DNA of 64,000 nt from Hymenobacter perfusus (GTDB lineage Bacteria; Bacteroidota; Bacteroidia; Cytophagales; Hymenobacteraceae): positions 248,001-312,000 of the forward strand of contig NZ_RWIU01000001.1 of the NCBI RefSeq assembly GCF_003944765.1, given 5' to 3'. Position numbers and translations under genes: made by a program. Shown here piece by piece: positions 1 to 7,962 of the stretch. The notes beneath the pieces are model-generated. The model was not told where the DNA came from and did no database searches. It worked only from the letters and a program-made list of their open reading frames with translations. The stretch's first letter is position 1, and each line of letters begins with the position of its first letter.

Positions 1-2222
1 GGCCCCATCCGGATGTCCAACTCGGGGTCCTGGTAGAGCTTTTCCATGTACGTCCCGAAGATGGGCAGCGCCATGCGGCCGCCTTCGCCCTGCTGGGAGT
101 TTAGGAAGTGGATGCTCCGGTCTTCACCACCTACCCACACGCCGGTTACCAGATCCTTGGTGATGCCCATGTACCAGCCATCGGAATAGTTGCTGGTGGT
201 GCCGGTTTTGCCGCCAATCTGGTTGTTCTTTTTCCACAGCTCGTAGTCCCACAGCGCCTGCGAGGTGCCGCCGGGTTCCTCCATCCCGCCGCGCAGCATA
301 TAGGTCATCAGCCAGGCCGTTTCGGCCGGAATGACGCGCTTCTGCTGGGGGTCAAACTGGGCCAACACGTTGCCGTTGGCGTCTTCAATGCGGGTTATCA
401 GCATGGGCTCGGTGCGGAAGCCCTGGTTGACGAAGGTGCTGTAGGCATTCACCATCTCAAACACGCTTACATCACCACCCGAGCCCAGCCCGATGCTGGG
501 CACCGGTAGCAACTTGCTCCGGATGCCCACTTTGTTGGCGTATTTGGCCACGTTCTCCCAGCCTACTTTCTCGGTTAGCTGGGCCGTGACGGAGTTGACG
601 GAACGAGCCATGGCATAGCGCAGCGTCATGTTCATGCCGGTGTACTCGCGCGTCACGTTGTCGGGCTGCCACTCCATGGGCTTGCCGTCTTCCACGTACT
701 TGATAGTGACGCGCTCATCCCGGATTCGGTCGCAGGGCGAGTAGCCGTTATCGAGGGCCGTGAGGTACACGAAGGGCTTGAAGGTGGAGCCGGCCTGGCG
801 CTTGCCCTGCTTCACGTGGTCGTACTGGAAGAAGCGATAGTTGAGGCCGCCTACCCACGCCTTAATCTGGCCGGTGAAGGGGTCCATCGTCATCATGCCG
901 GCGTGCAGGAAGTGCTTGTAGTACGCCAGTGAGTCAAGCGGGGACAACATAAGGGTGGTGTCGCCGTCGCCTTTCCAGGTGAACACCTTGGTGGGGTGCT
1001 TGCGGTGCAGGGCCGAGTCGAGCAGGTCGGGGCGGCCTTTGTACTGGGCGGCCAGGGCCTTGTACTGCTCGGTGCGCTTCATCTGGGTTTCGATGAAGTT
1101 GGGAATCTCCTTACCATCTTCGTCTACCCAGGGGTTGGAGTCGCGGTTGCGCCAGAAGTTATCGAAGGAGCGTTGCAGCGTCTTCATCTTCTTCTGCACA
1201 GCTTCCTCGGCGTACTCCTGCATCCTGGAGTCGATGGTGGTGTACACCCGCAGCCCGTCGCGGTACAGGTCGTAGCCGTTCTGCTTGCACCACGCGTTAG
1301 CGGCCTGGCTGATAGCGCCCCGGAAGTAGGTTTCGGGGCCATCGACGTGCTTTTCCACCTGGTAGCGGAGCACGATGGGCGTGGCCTGCTCGGTCTGCAC
1401 CTGGGCGGCCGGCAGTACGCCGGCCTGGCCCATGCGCGTGAGCACCAGGTCGCGGCGGGTTTTGGCCCGCTCCGGGTGAAATTTCGGGTTGAAAGCGGTG
1501 GGGTTGTTGAGCATGCCCACCAGCATGGCGGCCTGCTCCACCGTCAGGCTATCGGGTGAGGTGCTATAGAAGGTTTTGGCGGCCACTTTCACCCCGTAGG
1601 CCTGTGAGCCATACTCCACGGTGTTGAAGTAGAGGGCCAGGATTTCGTCCTTGGTGTAGCGGCGCTCCAGCTCCACGGCCGTGAGCCACTCCTTGGTTTT
1701 GCTGATGAGCGTGCCCACCAGCGGGACGTGGCCCAGCAGGCCGGTATTTTCCTGGCGGCGGGTTTTGTAGAGGTTTTTGGCCAGCTGCTGGGTGATGGTG
1801 GAGCCCCCGCCCCCGCTGCCGCCGGTTACGGCTCCGGCCACGGCCCGGGCAATGGCAATGGGGTCAATGCCGGCGTGGTCCTGGTAGCGCACGTCCTCGG
1901 TGGCCACGAGGGCCTTTATCAGCCAGGGCGACATTTTGCTGAGCGGCACCGGGGAGCGGTTTTCGCGGAAGTAGCGGCCCAGCAGCACGCCGTCGGCAGT
2001 GAATACTTTGGAGGGTTGCTCCACGCGCGGATTTTCCAGTTCCTCCAGGCTCGGCGACTTCCCAAACAGGAACAGGAAGTTCATACTCACCAGAATCGGG
2101 TAGAGCAGAAACGTGCCAACGCCCACGGTAAACAGCGCCCACAAGGCCCGCGAAACACGATTGGGCCACCGGCGGGCGGGCACGGCGGAAGCAGGAATAT
2201 TCGGCGACTTGGGAGCGGGCAT
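1..2222 (-). CDS. Class A penicillin-binding protein (PBP1A-like), C-terminus cut by window edge
   Basis: Bifunctional peptidoglycan synthase: polymerises lipid II into glycan strands and cross-links them in the periplasm. The reading frame is open from the ATG at 2222 to base 1 (about 740 codons), so the C-terminus lies outside. A signal-anchor helix sits near residues 27-53. The glycosyltransferase domain shows ATEDVRYQDHAG with the catalytic Glu at 109, and GGSTITQQLAKN near 140-150. The transpeptidase domain shows RQAGSTFKPF with nucleophile Ser479, then SVNS, then KTGTT near 672. All catalytic motifs are intact. A TATATTTG box lies 50 bases upstream. The start is the first Met of a basic N-terminus ahead of the membrane helix. 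Family call is very secure; which PBP1 paralogue it is cannot be told. Confidence 0.96.
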   Translation of the reverse strand, partial: MPAPKSPNIPASAVPARRWPNRVSRALWALFTVGVGTFLLYPILVSMNFLFLFGKSPSLEELENPRVEQPSKVFTADGVLLGRYFRENRSPVPLSKMSPWLIKALVATEDVRYQDHAGIDPIAIARAVAGAVTGGSGGGGSTITQQLAKNLYKTRRQENTGLLGHVPLVGTLISKTKEWLTAVELERRYTKDEILALYFNTVEYGSQAYGVKVAAKTFYSTSPDSLTVEQAAMLVGMLNNPTAFNPKFHPERAKTRRDLVLTRMGQAGVLPAAQVQTEQATPIVLRYQVEKHVDGPETYFRGAISQAANAWCKQNGYDLYRDGLRVYTTIDSRMQEYAEEAVQKKMKTLQRSFDNFWRNRDSNPWVDEDGKEIPNFIETQMKRTEQYKALAAQYKGRPDLLDSALHRKHPTKVFTWKGDGDTTLMLSPLDSLAYYKHFLHAGMMTMDPFTGQIKAWVGGLNYRFFQYDHVKQGKRQAGSTFKPFVYLTALDNGYSPCDRIRDERVTIKYVEDGKPMEWQPDNVTREYTGMNMTLRYAMARSVNSVTAQLTEKVGWENVAKYANKVGIRSKLLPVPSIGLGSGGDVSVFEMVNAYSTFVNQGFRTEPMLITRIEDANGNVLAQFDPQQKRVIPAETAWLMTYMLRGGMEEPGGTSQALWDYELWKKNNQIGGKTGTTSNYSDGWYMGITKDLVTGVWVGGEDRSIHFLNSQQGEGGRMALPIFGTYMEKLYQDPELDIRMG

Positions 2223-2271
2223 GCAGAGCGCAGTGAGGCGAAGTAAACCAGCCGGGCCGGTTTCGGAGCCG

Positions 2272-2279
2272 CAAATATA
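2272..2279 (-). promoter_or_regulatory. Bacteroidota -7 promoter box of the PBP gene
   Basis: Read on the minus strand this is TATATTTG, an exact match to the Bacteroidota TAnnTTTG element, 49 bases before the PBP start codon. No clean -33 TTTG is seen at the expected distance. Confidence 0.5.
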
Positions 2280-2324
2280 CCAGTTGCGGGCGGGCCGAAA
2301 GCTACGGCTCAGCCTGAGCTTGCT

Positions 2325-2471
2325 TTAGTGGCCGGCGGACGGTGGTTCGACGGGCCGTGGATTGTACTCAGCCAGGAACGGACTGCCGCTTTTTTCGGCC
2401 CGGATATAGCAGTAATCCGGCCGCGCCGTCAGTAGCCGCGCCGCCGGATTACCGGGGATAGTACACTTCAT
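2325..2471 (-). CDS. Possible 48-aa small protein
   Basis: A short frame starts 27 bases after the stop of the membrane protein at 2499-2879 and ends with TAA. It begins MKCTIPGNPAARLL and ends PPSAGH. It has no hydrophobic segment and no recognisable motif. Its codons resemble those of the neighbours (third positions mostly G or C), and it occupies most of an otherwise empty 276-base gap at the end of the operon, which is why it is listed. It could be chance. Confidence 0.3.
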   Translation of the reverse strand: MKCTIPGNPAARLLTARPDYCYIRAEKSGSPFLAEYNPRPVEPPSAGH

Positions 2472-2498
2472 GTAGTCACTAAAAATTTCCTCGGCTTT

Positions 2499-2879
2499 TC
2501 ACCGAAACACCTTCATCAGACATAGCATAAAGCCGATAAGCGCCGGAATAGAAACCAGCACGGCAGCGGCGTAGCCCAGCCAGGCCAACAGCTGCCACAG
2601 CAACTGCCATCCGCCGCCCACAACCTGCGAAACCTGCCGGGCCGTAGCCGCCAGTTGCCACGGCAACAGCAGGCCGCAGCCAAGTAGCAGCCCCCAGAAC
2701 CAGCCTTCAGCCTGCGGGTAATGCGGCCAGATTTCCCGCACGAATCCCAGATTCAGCAGCCCAACCCAGAACAGCCCCACCACCAACCAGCCCCTACGAG
2801 GCACGGCCGGCAACACCGTATGACAGCCAAAGCGCCAGAGGCGGGCGGCCGCCTCATCCAGCCAGCTTACCGGGGCCAT
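2499..2879 (-). CDS. Small membrane protein, unknown function
   Basis: 126 residues starting MAPVSWLDEAAARLW. Three hydrophobic stretches are visible: around GWLVVGLFWVGLLNLGF, around FWGLLLGCGLLLPWQL, and a C-terminal one from LLWQLLAWLGYAAAV to the end. The start is placed so that it overlaps the end of the preceding gene by 13 bases, giving translational coupling; the longer open frame upstream is an Ala/Gly-rich out-of-frame reading of the neighbour. It is the third of three consecutive tiny membrane proteins downstream of the DUF4173 gene, so it may belong to the same complex. No family recognised. Confidence 0.6.
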   Translation of the reverse strand: MAPVSWLDEAAARLWRFGCHTVLPAVPRRGWLVVGLFWVGLLNLGFVREIWPHYPQAEGWFWGLLLGCGLLLPWQLAATARQVSQVVGGGWQLLWQLLAWLGYAAAVLVSIPALIGFMLCLMKVFR

Positions 2880-3265
2880 AGCGGCTGCAACGTAAGCCAG
2901 CCCATAGCCAGCAGCCCCACCCCAACCAGACTGAGCAGGTGAAACCCCACGCACAGCCAGAAGACCAGTCCGGGCAGAAACCGGCCCGTATCCAGCAGGC
3001 TCCCCGGCGACGAGGGCAGCGCCAGCGGCAGTGTGGCCCGGTACAACACCGCCGCGTTGGCCGCCGTGAGCACCAGCGCCAGCAGCCACGGCTGCTGCCA
3101 GAGCTGCACCAGGGCCGCTAGGTGCCGGGCTTCCAGCGTGCCCAGCCGGTACCAGTTCGGAATCTGCCACCACGTCCAGAGCAGTGCGCCGACGGCCAGC
3201 AGCACGGCCAGGCTGCGGCCGGCGGAGTGAGAAGCCGGCGCAGAAAGATGCTTCGTCATGCTCAT
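2867..3265 (-). CDS. Small membrane protein, unknown function
   Basis: 132 residues beginning MSMTKHLSAPASHSAGRS. Helices are visible around SLAVLLAVGALLWTWWQI, PWLLALVLTAANAAVLY, and a C-terminal pair around FLPGLVFWLCVGFHLLSLVG. The ATG shares one base with the TGA of the upstream gene (TGATG), so translation is probably coupled; the upstream part of the open frame is a shadow of that gene. A second Met two codons later is an alternative start. Function unknown; context is the winged-helix/DUF4173 operon. Confidence 0.62.
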   Translation of the reverse strand: MSMTKHLSAPASHSAGRSLAVLLAVGALLWTWWQIPNWYRLGTLEARHLAALVQLWQQPWLLALVLTAANAAVLYRATLPLALPSSPGSLLDTGRFLPGLVFWLCVGFHLLSLVGVGLLAMGWLTLQPLWPR

Positions 3266-3504
3266 CACCGTACCGCCACAGCCGGCGCATTTTGTCCCCA
3301 CAGCAACATTACGTGTAGCAGCACCCACAGCACCGAGCCCAGCAACACGGCAGCACCGGGCAATACCACCAACAACAGCCGCTGGCTGCGGGCCATGAAG
3401 GTGGCGGCCCGCTCGCGCCAGGTAAGCAACGCGGCCAGCATAGCCACGCTCCCGGCGCACCACAGCACGCCCAGCAACGACAATCCTATTTGCAGAATAT
3501 TCAT
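3265..3504 (-). CDS. Small two-helix membrane protein, unknown function
   Basis: 79 residues from MNILQIGLSLLGVL, with one helix at the N-terminus, a short basic loop (WRERAATFMARSQR) and a second helix around LLLVVLPGAAVLLGSVLWVL. An upstream in-frame ATG at 3546, 5 bases after the DUF4173 stop, would add 14 polar residues; the inner Met is preferred because it opens directly into the helix. Stop overlaps the next gene's start. Together with the two following genes it forms a run of overlapping membrane genes, which suggests co-translation. No family recognised. Confidence 0.6.
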   Translation of the reverse strand: MNILQIGLSLLGVLWCAGSVAMLAALLTWRERAATFMARSQRLLLVVLPGAAVLLGSVLWVLLHVMLLWGQNAPAVAVR

Positions 3505-3551
3505 GGGTAAAAACAGTGAAACGACGTTTTCAGATTGAGTGGGCACCTCCG

Positions 3552-5168
3552 TTACCGAGCCCGGATGGCCTCGTAGGCCGTTGCTTCAGCCTGAGTCCAG
3601 CTTTGCCAGTGGTGGTAGCGCGGGTACGCCTGCTGCCACTGGGCCAGGCGGGCCTGCACGGCGGCGCGGGCCTCAGCGGGCGTGGCAGTGGTTTCGGTGT
3701 AGGCACCGGGCGGACTAATGATAATGCGCGTCATGCCGTCGAGCACGCTCTGGCGGGCGGCCAGTTCGGGGAGCACCCGTTCGGGCATGGCCAGCAGAAA
3801 GCCCAGGTTCAACGTCTGGAAGCGGGAGCTGAGGTTGTAGCGGGCAATCCAGATTTCCCAGTTGCCGAGGGCCAGCAGCAGGAGTAGCGCGTACACCGCC
3901 AACCCGTTGAGGCGCACCAGCGAGTAAGCCGAGCGGCGCTGCCAGATTTTGAGCAGTACCGTCAGCAGGCCAAACAAAGTCAGCAGCAGAAACCCGTACA
4001 CTCCGATGCGCTTGTAAGCCAGCTCGGTATGCAGGATATAATAGTAGTTGCGCAGCCCCACCGATACCGCCAGCACCGCGTTTTGCAGCACCCAGACCGT
4101 AGCGCCCCAGCGCAGTGCCGGCAGCCCCTGCTGGTAAAAGTTGAGGTTGCGACGGAAAAACCACAGCACAATGCCCATGGCCACCAGAATACTCAGAATG
4201 AGCACGTAGGTACCCTCGTGCACGAACTGGGTGAGGTCGAAGCCCGGCTCGGGCCGGAACCCGAACCAGATCCAGCGGATATCAATAACGTTCACCAGCA
4301 GCAGCAGCAGGTTCACCAGCCCGAATACGGCCAGGGCCGCCAGGTACTCTTTGCGCAGGTCGAGGGTGCGGCGGTTCTGAAGGCGGAAATCGGGCCGGCG
4401 TACCCCGAAGGACGCCACCCGGTCGCGCTGCCGCAGCACAAACTCCCCAAAGCGCGACTCGTGGTCGAGGAAGAAGTGAAACGGCACGACTACCAGTGCC
4501 CCGGCCGTGAGGGCCAGACCCAGCAGGAAAAACAGCAGGTGCGGCACCGAAATGGCAGGCAGCAACGCCGCCAGCCACGCGCCCAGGTTGGTCAGCACCG
4601 CGTCCGTCAGACGGGCATACACCGGGTTAGCCAGCACGAACAAGATGTGAAACACCACCAGAATCAGCAACGGCACTGCCAGCAGCCGGCCGTAGAAGCG
4701 GGTGCGGGCCCAATTGCCCTTGCCCGCCGGCAGCCGCAGATACGGCAGTAGTCCAGGCAGCACCCGCGCCGCGCCCGCCACGGCCGTCAGCAGGGCATAG
4801 GCCACCAGTTTCAGGTGGGGCTGGTTCACATAGCCCAGCAGCATCGTGAGGGAAGCTACGCAGGCTAGCGCCGCCGCCCCCGAGCCGTACCACACCACCG
4901 TGCCCGCGCTCAGCAGCGTGCCGGCCAGCAGCAAGCGGAAGTAGCCGGAGCGCCACGCCGCTGCGTGCCGGGGCAGGCCCGCCAGGGTGGCTCCTACCAC
5001 AAACAGCGTGTACAAAGCCAGATTCAGCCCGATTTCCTGATTCCAGAACAACACATCAAACAGCACCGCCCCGACCGGAATCAGCAGCTTTTGCAGGGCC
5101 GTGAGCGGCAGCGGGACCCGGCGCACTACCGGGCCGGGGCTGGCAAAGGAGGCAGAAATAGTAGTCAT
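3552..5168 (-). CDS. DUF4153/DUF4173-type polytopic membrane protein
   Basis: 538 residues, about 11-13 hydrophobic segments, starting MTTISASFASPGPVVRRV. The middle section, with RWIWFGF, FDLTQFVHEGTYVLILSI and the RNYYYILHTELAYKRIGVYGF stretch split by short loops, resembles the DUF4173 family of uncharacterised integral membrane proteins. The C-terminal region is soluble and ends with YHHWQSWTQAEATAYEAIRAR-type helix. It lies 59 bases downstream of a winged-helix regulator, and the gap holds a perfect palindrome 20 bases before the start. Bacteroidota commonly pair this kind of membrane protein with a small regulator; the biochemical role is unknown. Confidence 0.75.
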   Translation of the reverse strand: MTTISASFASPGPVVRRVPLPLTALQKLLIPVGAVLFDVLFWNQEIGLNLALYTLFVVGATLAGLPRHAAAWRSGYFRLLLAGTLLSAGTVVWYGSGAAALACVASLTMLLGYVNQPHLKLVAYALLTAVAGAARVLPGLLPYLRLPAGKGNWARTRFYGRLLAVPLLILVVFHILFVLANPVYARLTDAVLTNLGAWLAALLPAISVPHLLFFLLGLALTAGALVVVPFHFFLDHESRFGEFVLRQRDRVASFGVRRPDFRLQNRRTLDLRKEYLAALAVFGLVNLLLLLVNVIDIRWIWFGFRPEPGFDLTQFVHEGTYVLILSILVAMGIVLWFFRRNLNFYQQGLPALRWGATVWVLQNAVLAVSVGLRNYYYILHTELAYKRIGVYGFLLLTLFGLLTVLLKIWQRRSAYSLVRLNGLAVYALLLLLALGNWEIWIARYNLSSRFQTLNLGFLLAMPERVLPELAARQSVLDGMTRIIISPPGAYTETTATPAEARAAVQARLAQWQQAYPRYHHWQSWTQAEATAYEAIRAR

Positions 5169-5187
5169 GTTTTTTTATTTAAAAAGA

Positions 5188-5204
5188 ACTTTGCATTTCA
5201 AAGT
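5188..5204. promoter_or_regulatory. Candidate operator 1 of the winged-helix regulator
   Basis: ACTTTGCATTTCAAAGT: perfect 6-bp arms around a 5-base spacer, 20 bases before the DUF4173 start codon. The core CTTTG-N5-CAAAG recurs at 6282-6296 in front of the first gene of the operon. Placement of two copies around the regulator gene suggests autoregulation plus a second controlled promoter. Confidence 0.55.
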
Positions 5205-5227
5205 AAATAGGCAAAAAAAAGACGCAC

Positions 5228-5521
5228 TTATCCGCGCAACAACTTTTCCAATACCGTCAGGTGCTCCTGAAAGGCCGTTTTTCCCTCTTTCGAAGCGGCG
5301 TACGTTGTGTTGGGCTTCTTCCCGATGAACTGCTTGGTCACGGCCACGTACCCGGCCTTTTCCAGCGCGGCAACGTGGCTGGCCAGGTTCCCGTCGGTCA
5401 GGTCCAGGGCTTCCTTCAGCTCGTTAAAGCTCACCGATTCATTTGCCATGAGTACGGCCATCACGCCCAACCGTACGCGGTTGTCGAAAGCTTTATTGAG
5501 CGTGTGAATAAGATGTTTCAA
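5228..5521 (-). CDS. Small winged-helix transcriptional regulator
   Basis: 97 residues, the normal size for a single winged-helix domain with a dimerisation tail. Visible elements: helix 1 IHTLNKAFDNRVRLGVMAVL, helix 2 SFNELKEAL, recognition helix DGNLASHVAALEKAGY, wing KQFIGKKPNTTYAAS, then C-terminal helix EGKTAFQEHLTVLEKLL. It resembles the PadR/ArsR-like regulators that Bacteroidota place beside membrane proteins. It lies between the membrane gene at 5599-6270 and the DUF4173 gene, both preceded by the same palindrome, so it probably controls both. Effector unknown; no sensor domain is present. Confidence 0.82.
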   Translation of the reverse strand: MKHLIHTLNKAFDNRVRLGVMAVLMANESVSFNELKEALDLTDGNLASHVAALEKAGYVAVTKQFIGKKPNTTYAASKEGKTAFQEHLTVLEKLLRG

Positions 5522-5598
5522 AGGGGAAGACAGGAGGTAAAATCAGAATGGACAGCCGGCAGGAGGAAGAAGCAAACAGGCTTTCCCACCCAGCTTTT

Positions 5599-6270
5599 TC
5601 ACTTTTGGCTTCCGGTTCCTCTTTCGTAGCGGTTGTACATGAGCAGGCCGTAGCCGATGTGGCCCAGGCCGAAGCCGAGTGCAAAGAACGCCAGCCCGAA
5701 GCCGGGGAACAACACGGCCACCAAACCCAGGCCTATCTGGGTGAGGCCCAGCCACCGAATTTCATCGAGCGTGTACTTGCTGCCGTTGAGCAGGGCCAGC
5801 CCGTAGAACAACAGCATCCCCGGCACCACCAGCCCTACGGCTCCCTGCACAAACAGGGCAAGGCAGAACAGACCGCCAGCCACCAGCGGAATAGCCAGGC
5901 TAATGGCCAGCCGCCGCCCCAGCGCACTCCACACCGGCTGCCCGGCCCGCCGCGCCCGGCGCACCGTGAAGAAGGTAGCTACGGCCAGCGCCGCACCCAC
6001 AATACCGGCCGCCAGCACCAGCAGAAACGGCAGCACCAACAGCCGCTCTTCGGCGGTGCTTTGGAGCAGGCGCATAAAGCCCCCGTACGAATAGCCCTCC
6101 TGCGCATAGCGCTGCTGCAGATACCAGTGTCCGATGCCGGCTCCCACCAATGCCACCACCCCGGCCCCTACCCCGGAAAGGCCACTAAGCGAAATAAAGC
6201 GCGACGACCGTTCCATGATGGAGCGAATCTCAGTGAGCTGGGCTAATGGGTCAATGATAGGCTTTGCCAT
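5599..6270 (-). CDS. Conserved membrane protein of the regulator operon
   Basis: 223 residues, starting MAKPIIDPLAQLTEIRSIMERSSRF, a cytosolic amphipathic leader that resembles many Bacteroidota proteins found beside winged-helix regulators. Six hydrophobic segments follow, ending in GLGHIGYGLLMYNRYERG. No enzymatic motif. It is the first gene of the minus-strand operon that continues through the regulator (77-base gap) and DUF4173. The candidate operator lies 11 bases before the ATG. Function unknown; a membrane stress or signal role is only a guess from context. Confidence 0.72.
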   Translation of the reverse strand: MAKPIIDPLAQLTEIRSIMERSSRFISLSGLSGVGAGVVALVGAGIGHWYLQQRYAQEGYSYGGFMRLLQSTAEERLLVLPFLLVLAAGIVGAALAVATFFTVRRARRAGQPVWSALGRRLAISLAIPLVAGGLFCLALFVQGAVGLVVPGMLLFYGLALLNGSKYTLDEIRWLGLTQIGLGLVAVLFPGFGLAFFALGFGLGHIGYGLLMYNRYERGTGSQK

Positions 6271-6280
6271 AGTTTAAAGC

Positions 6281-6297
6281 ACTTTGCGTTACAAAGC
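6281..6297. promoter_or_regulatory. Candidate operator 2 of the winged-helix regulator
   Basis: Contains CTTTGCGTTACAAAG (5-bp arms, 5-base spacer), the same core as the palindrome at 5188-5204, with a shared GCA..AAAGNAAA context. It is 11 bases from the start codon of the operon's first gene and would overlap its promoter. Confidence 0.5.
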
Positions 6298-6620
6298 AAA
6301 CATAAGTCGGACGCCTTTCCAAATCCCGGGCTCAATTTAATTCTGACCGGCAGCCGGCAGTTCCCACTTCACGGTCCGTTGCGGCAGGCATCCCATTGCT
6401 TTCATTCCGGGACAGGCTGCATACCCAAAAAGCCCGCCAGCCTGCTGCCTTGCGACTTTTTTGCGTACTGCACGCGCCCTTATCAGGCCCCATTTTGAAA
6501 CGAGTGTTTCCCAACAAAAACCTGCTATACATCAAACCAGCAGTATTTCACGACTCGTAAATCAACTCGTCACTATCCAGATGCAATACCCCTTTCTTCT
6601 CACTGCTTTAGCCTCACGAT
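6298..6620. other. Gene-free stretch
   Basis: No convincing frame on either strand: the frames that cross it lack family features or are shadows of the gene at 6621. No hairpin or clear promoter box for the plus-strand gene was seen. Confidence 0.5.
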
Positions 6621-7043
6621 ATGCTTCATTACTACGCCGCCACCAGCCAATCGACTATTACCCGTACGCTTATCCTGTGGCTGCTCAGCAATGTGGGCGG
6701 TACGTTGTGGCTGACCTTCGATTTCGCCTCCGACCGCCTGGAGGATTATTCCATTGCCCTGATGTCGGGGTTAGTAGCGGCGCTGGTTTCGTTGGCAATG
6801 GTGCCGTTGGTCGTGCCTTTTTTCACGCTGATGAGCGGCCTGCGGGCCAGCTGGTCGCGCCGGACGCTGGCTCTGGGCGGTGTCACGCTTTTTTTCCTTC
6901 TGGCCAATCAGCTGCTGCTCTTATTGCTACCCATTAACTCGCTCCGGGGCCTGCTGCCCATGTCGCTGCCGTACTGGGGAGCGGCGGTGCTGGCCGTGTT
7001 GTGGCTGTACGGGCCGGCGCGGCGGGTGGTAGCAGTTAATTAA
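6621..7043 (+). CDS. Membrane protein, unknown function
   Basis: 140 residues beginning MLHYYAATSQSTITRTLIL. Four hydrophobic segments are visible (TLILWLLSNVGGTLWL; IALMSGLVAALVSLAMVPLV; LALGGVTLFFLLANQLLLLL; LPYWGAAVLAVLWLYG). There is no recognisable motif. It stands alone between two differently oriented operons, 57 bases before the methyltransferase, and may be co-transcribed with it. The frame is GC-rich at third positions like true genes around it. Confidence 0.6.
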   Translation: MLHYYAATSQSTITRTLILWLLSNVGGTLWLTFDFASDRLEDYSIALMSGLVAALVSLAMVPLVVPFFTLMSGLRASWSRRTLALGGVTLFFLLANQLLLLLLPINSLRGLLPMSLPYWGAAVLAVLWLYGPARRVVAVN

Positions 7044-7100
7044 GCGGCCTTCCCAAACCAAGCGGCAGCCAGCGGCCCTTTACTTGCGTAAGGAGCCGGT

Positions 7101-7895
7101 ATGAAGCTTCGCCTCCAGCTGTTTGAGTTTGAAGATCTGCCGTGGTTTCCGGGTGTGATTCGGGCCGGCATGATGGATTATCTGCGGTTCATGATTTCAA
7201 CGCTGGGGACGTACCAGCCTGTTGTGCCGCTGCTGCGGACGGCTCTGCAGCAAACCGGCCAGACTCAGCTGCTGGAGTTGTGCGCGGGCGCGGGTGGGGG
7301 CACGGCCGGCATCCTGCACCGCCTGCGTACTACCGGCTTGCCCGATGCGCAGGTCTGCCTTACCGATCTGTACCCGCAGCCAGCCGCTTGGCGGCTTTTG
7401 CAAAGAACCACGCCGGGACTGTGGTTTGCAGAAGCTCCGGTAGATGCTACGGCCGTGCCGGCTGACCTGCCGGGGTTGCGCACGGTCTTCTCGGCGTTTC
7501 ACCATTTTCCGCCCGCTGCGGCCGAGGCATTGCTGGCCGATGCAGTGCGACACAAAACCGGCATTGGCGTATTTGAGGGCGCGGGAAAGCACTGGCTGGA
7601 ACTGCTGCTGGCCTGCACCGTGCTGCCAGTGGTGCAACTGCTCATTACGCCCTTTATCCGGCCTTTCAGCCTCAGTCGGCTGGTTTTCACCTACCTCATT
7701 CCCCTGATTCCGATATTCACCATCTGGGATGGGTGCGTGAGTATCCTGCGTATGTACCCGCCGCCGCAGCTGCTGGCCCTGGCCCACCGGGCCGACCCGG
7801 AAGGCACTTTTCACTGGCAGGCGGGAGTAGTGCGGCACTGGTGGGGGCCGCAGGTTACGTATCTGATAGGAACTCCGGCAGAAACCGGGGCGTAA
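7101..7895 (+). CDS. Class I SAM-dependent methyltransferase-like protein with hydrophobic C-terminus
   Basis: 264 residues. The Rossmann SAM-binding site is visible as LLELCAGAGGGTAG (motif I) near residues 57-70, followed by an acidic motif II position in CLTDLYP and a post-motif VFSAFHHFP. After about residue 165 there is an unusual hydrophobic region (LLLACTVLPVVQLLITPFIRPFSL, LVFTYLIPLIPIFTIW, discontinuous) that looks membrane-associated, followed by a short soluble tail. Such a tail fits a lipid or quinone substrate, and the next gene encodes a UbiA-type prenyltransferase 67 bases on, but the substrate is not shown by the sequence. A weak promoter-like TACTTGCG lies at 7081-7088. Confidence 0.75.
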   Translation: MKLRLQLFEFEDLPWFPGVIRAGMMDYLRFMISTLGTYQPVVPLLRTALQQTGQTQLLELCAGAGGGTAGILHRLRTTGLPDAQVCLTDLYPQPAAWRLLQRTTPGLWFAEAPVDATAVPADLPGLRTVFSAFHHFPPAAAEALLADAVRHKTGIGVFEGAGKHWLELLLACTVLPVVQLLITPFIRPFSLSRLVFTYLIPLIPIFTIWDGCVSILRMYPPPQLLALAHRADPEGTFHWQAGVVRHWWGPQVTYLIGTPAETGA

Positions 7896-7962
7896 GCTTT
7901 AGCTTGCGGCACGCACCGGCTTCCGCCGGAGTTATCGTCCTTGTTTCTGCCCTGCTTCCCTC

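Noticed and set aside
2880..3290. N-terminal 137 residues of the long frame ending at 2499
   Set aside because: Ala/Gly/Arg-rich reading that overlaps the better membrane-protein frame at 2867-3265; kept only from MAPVSWL.
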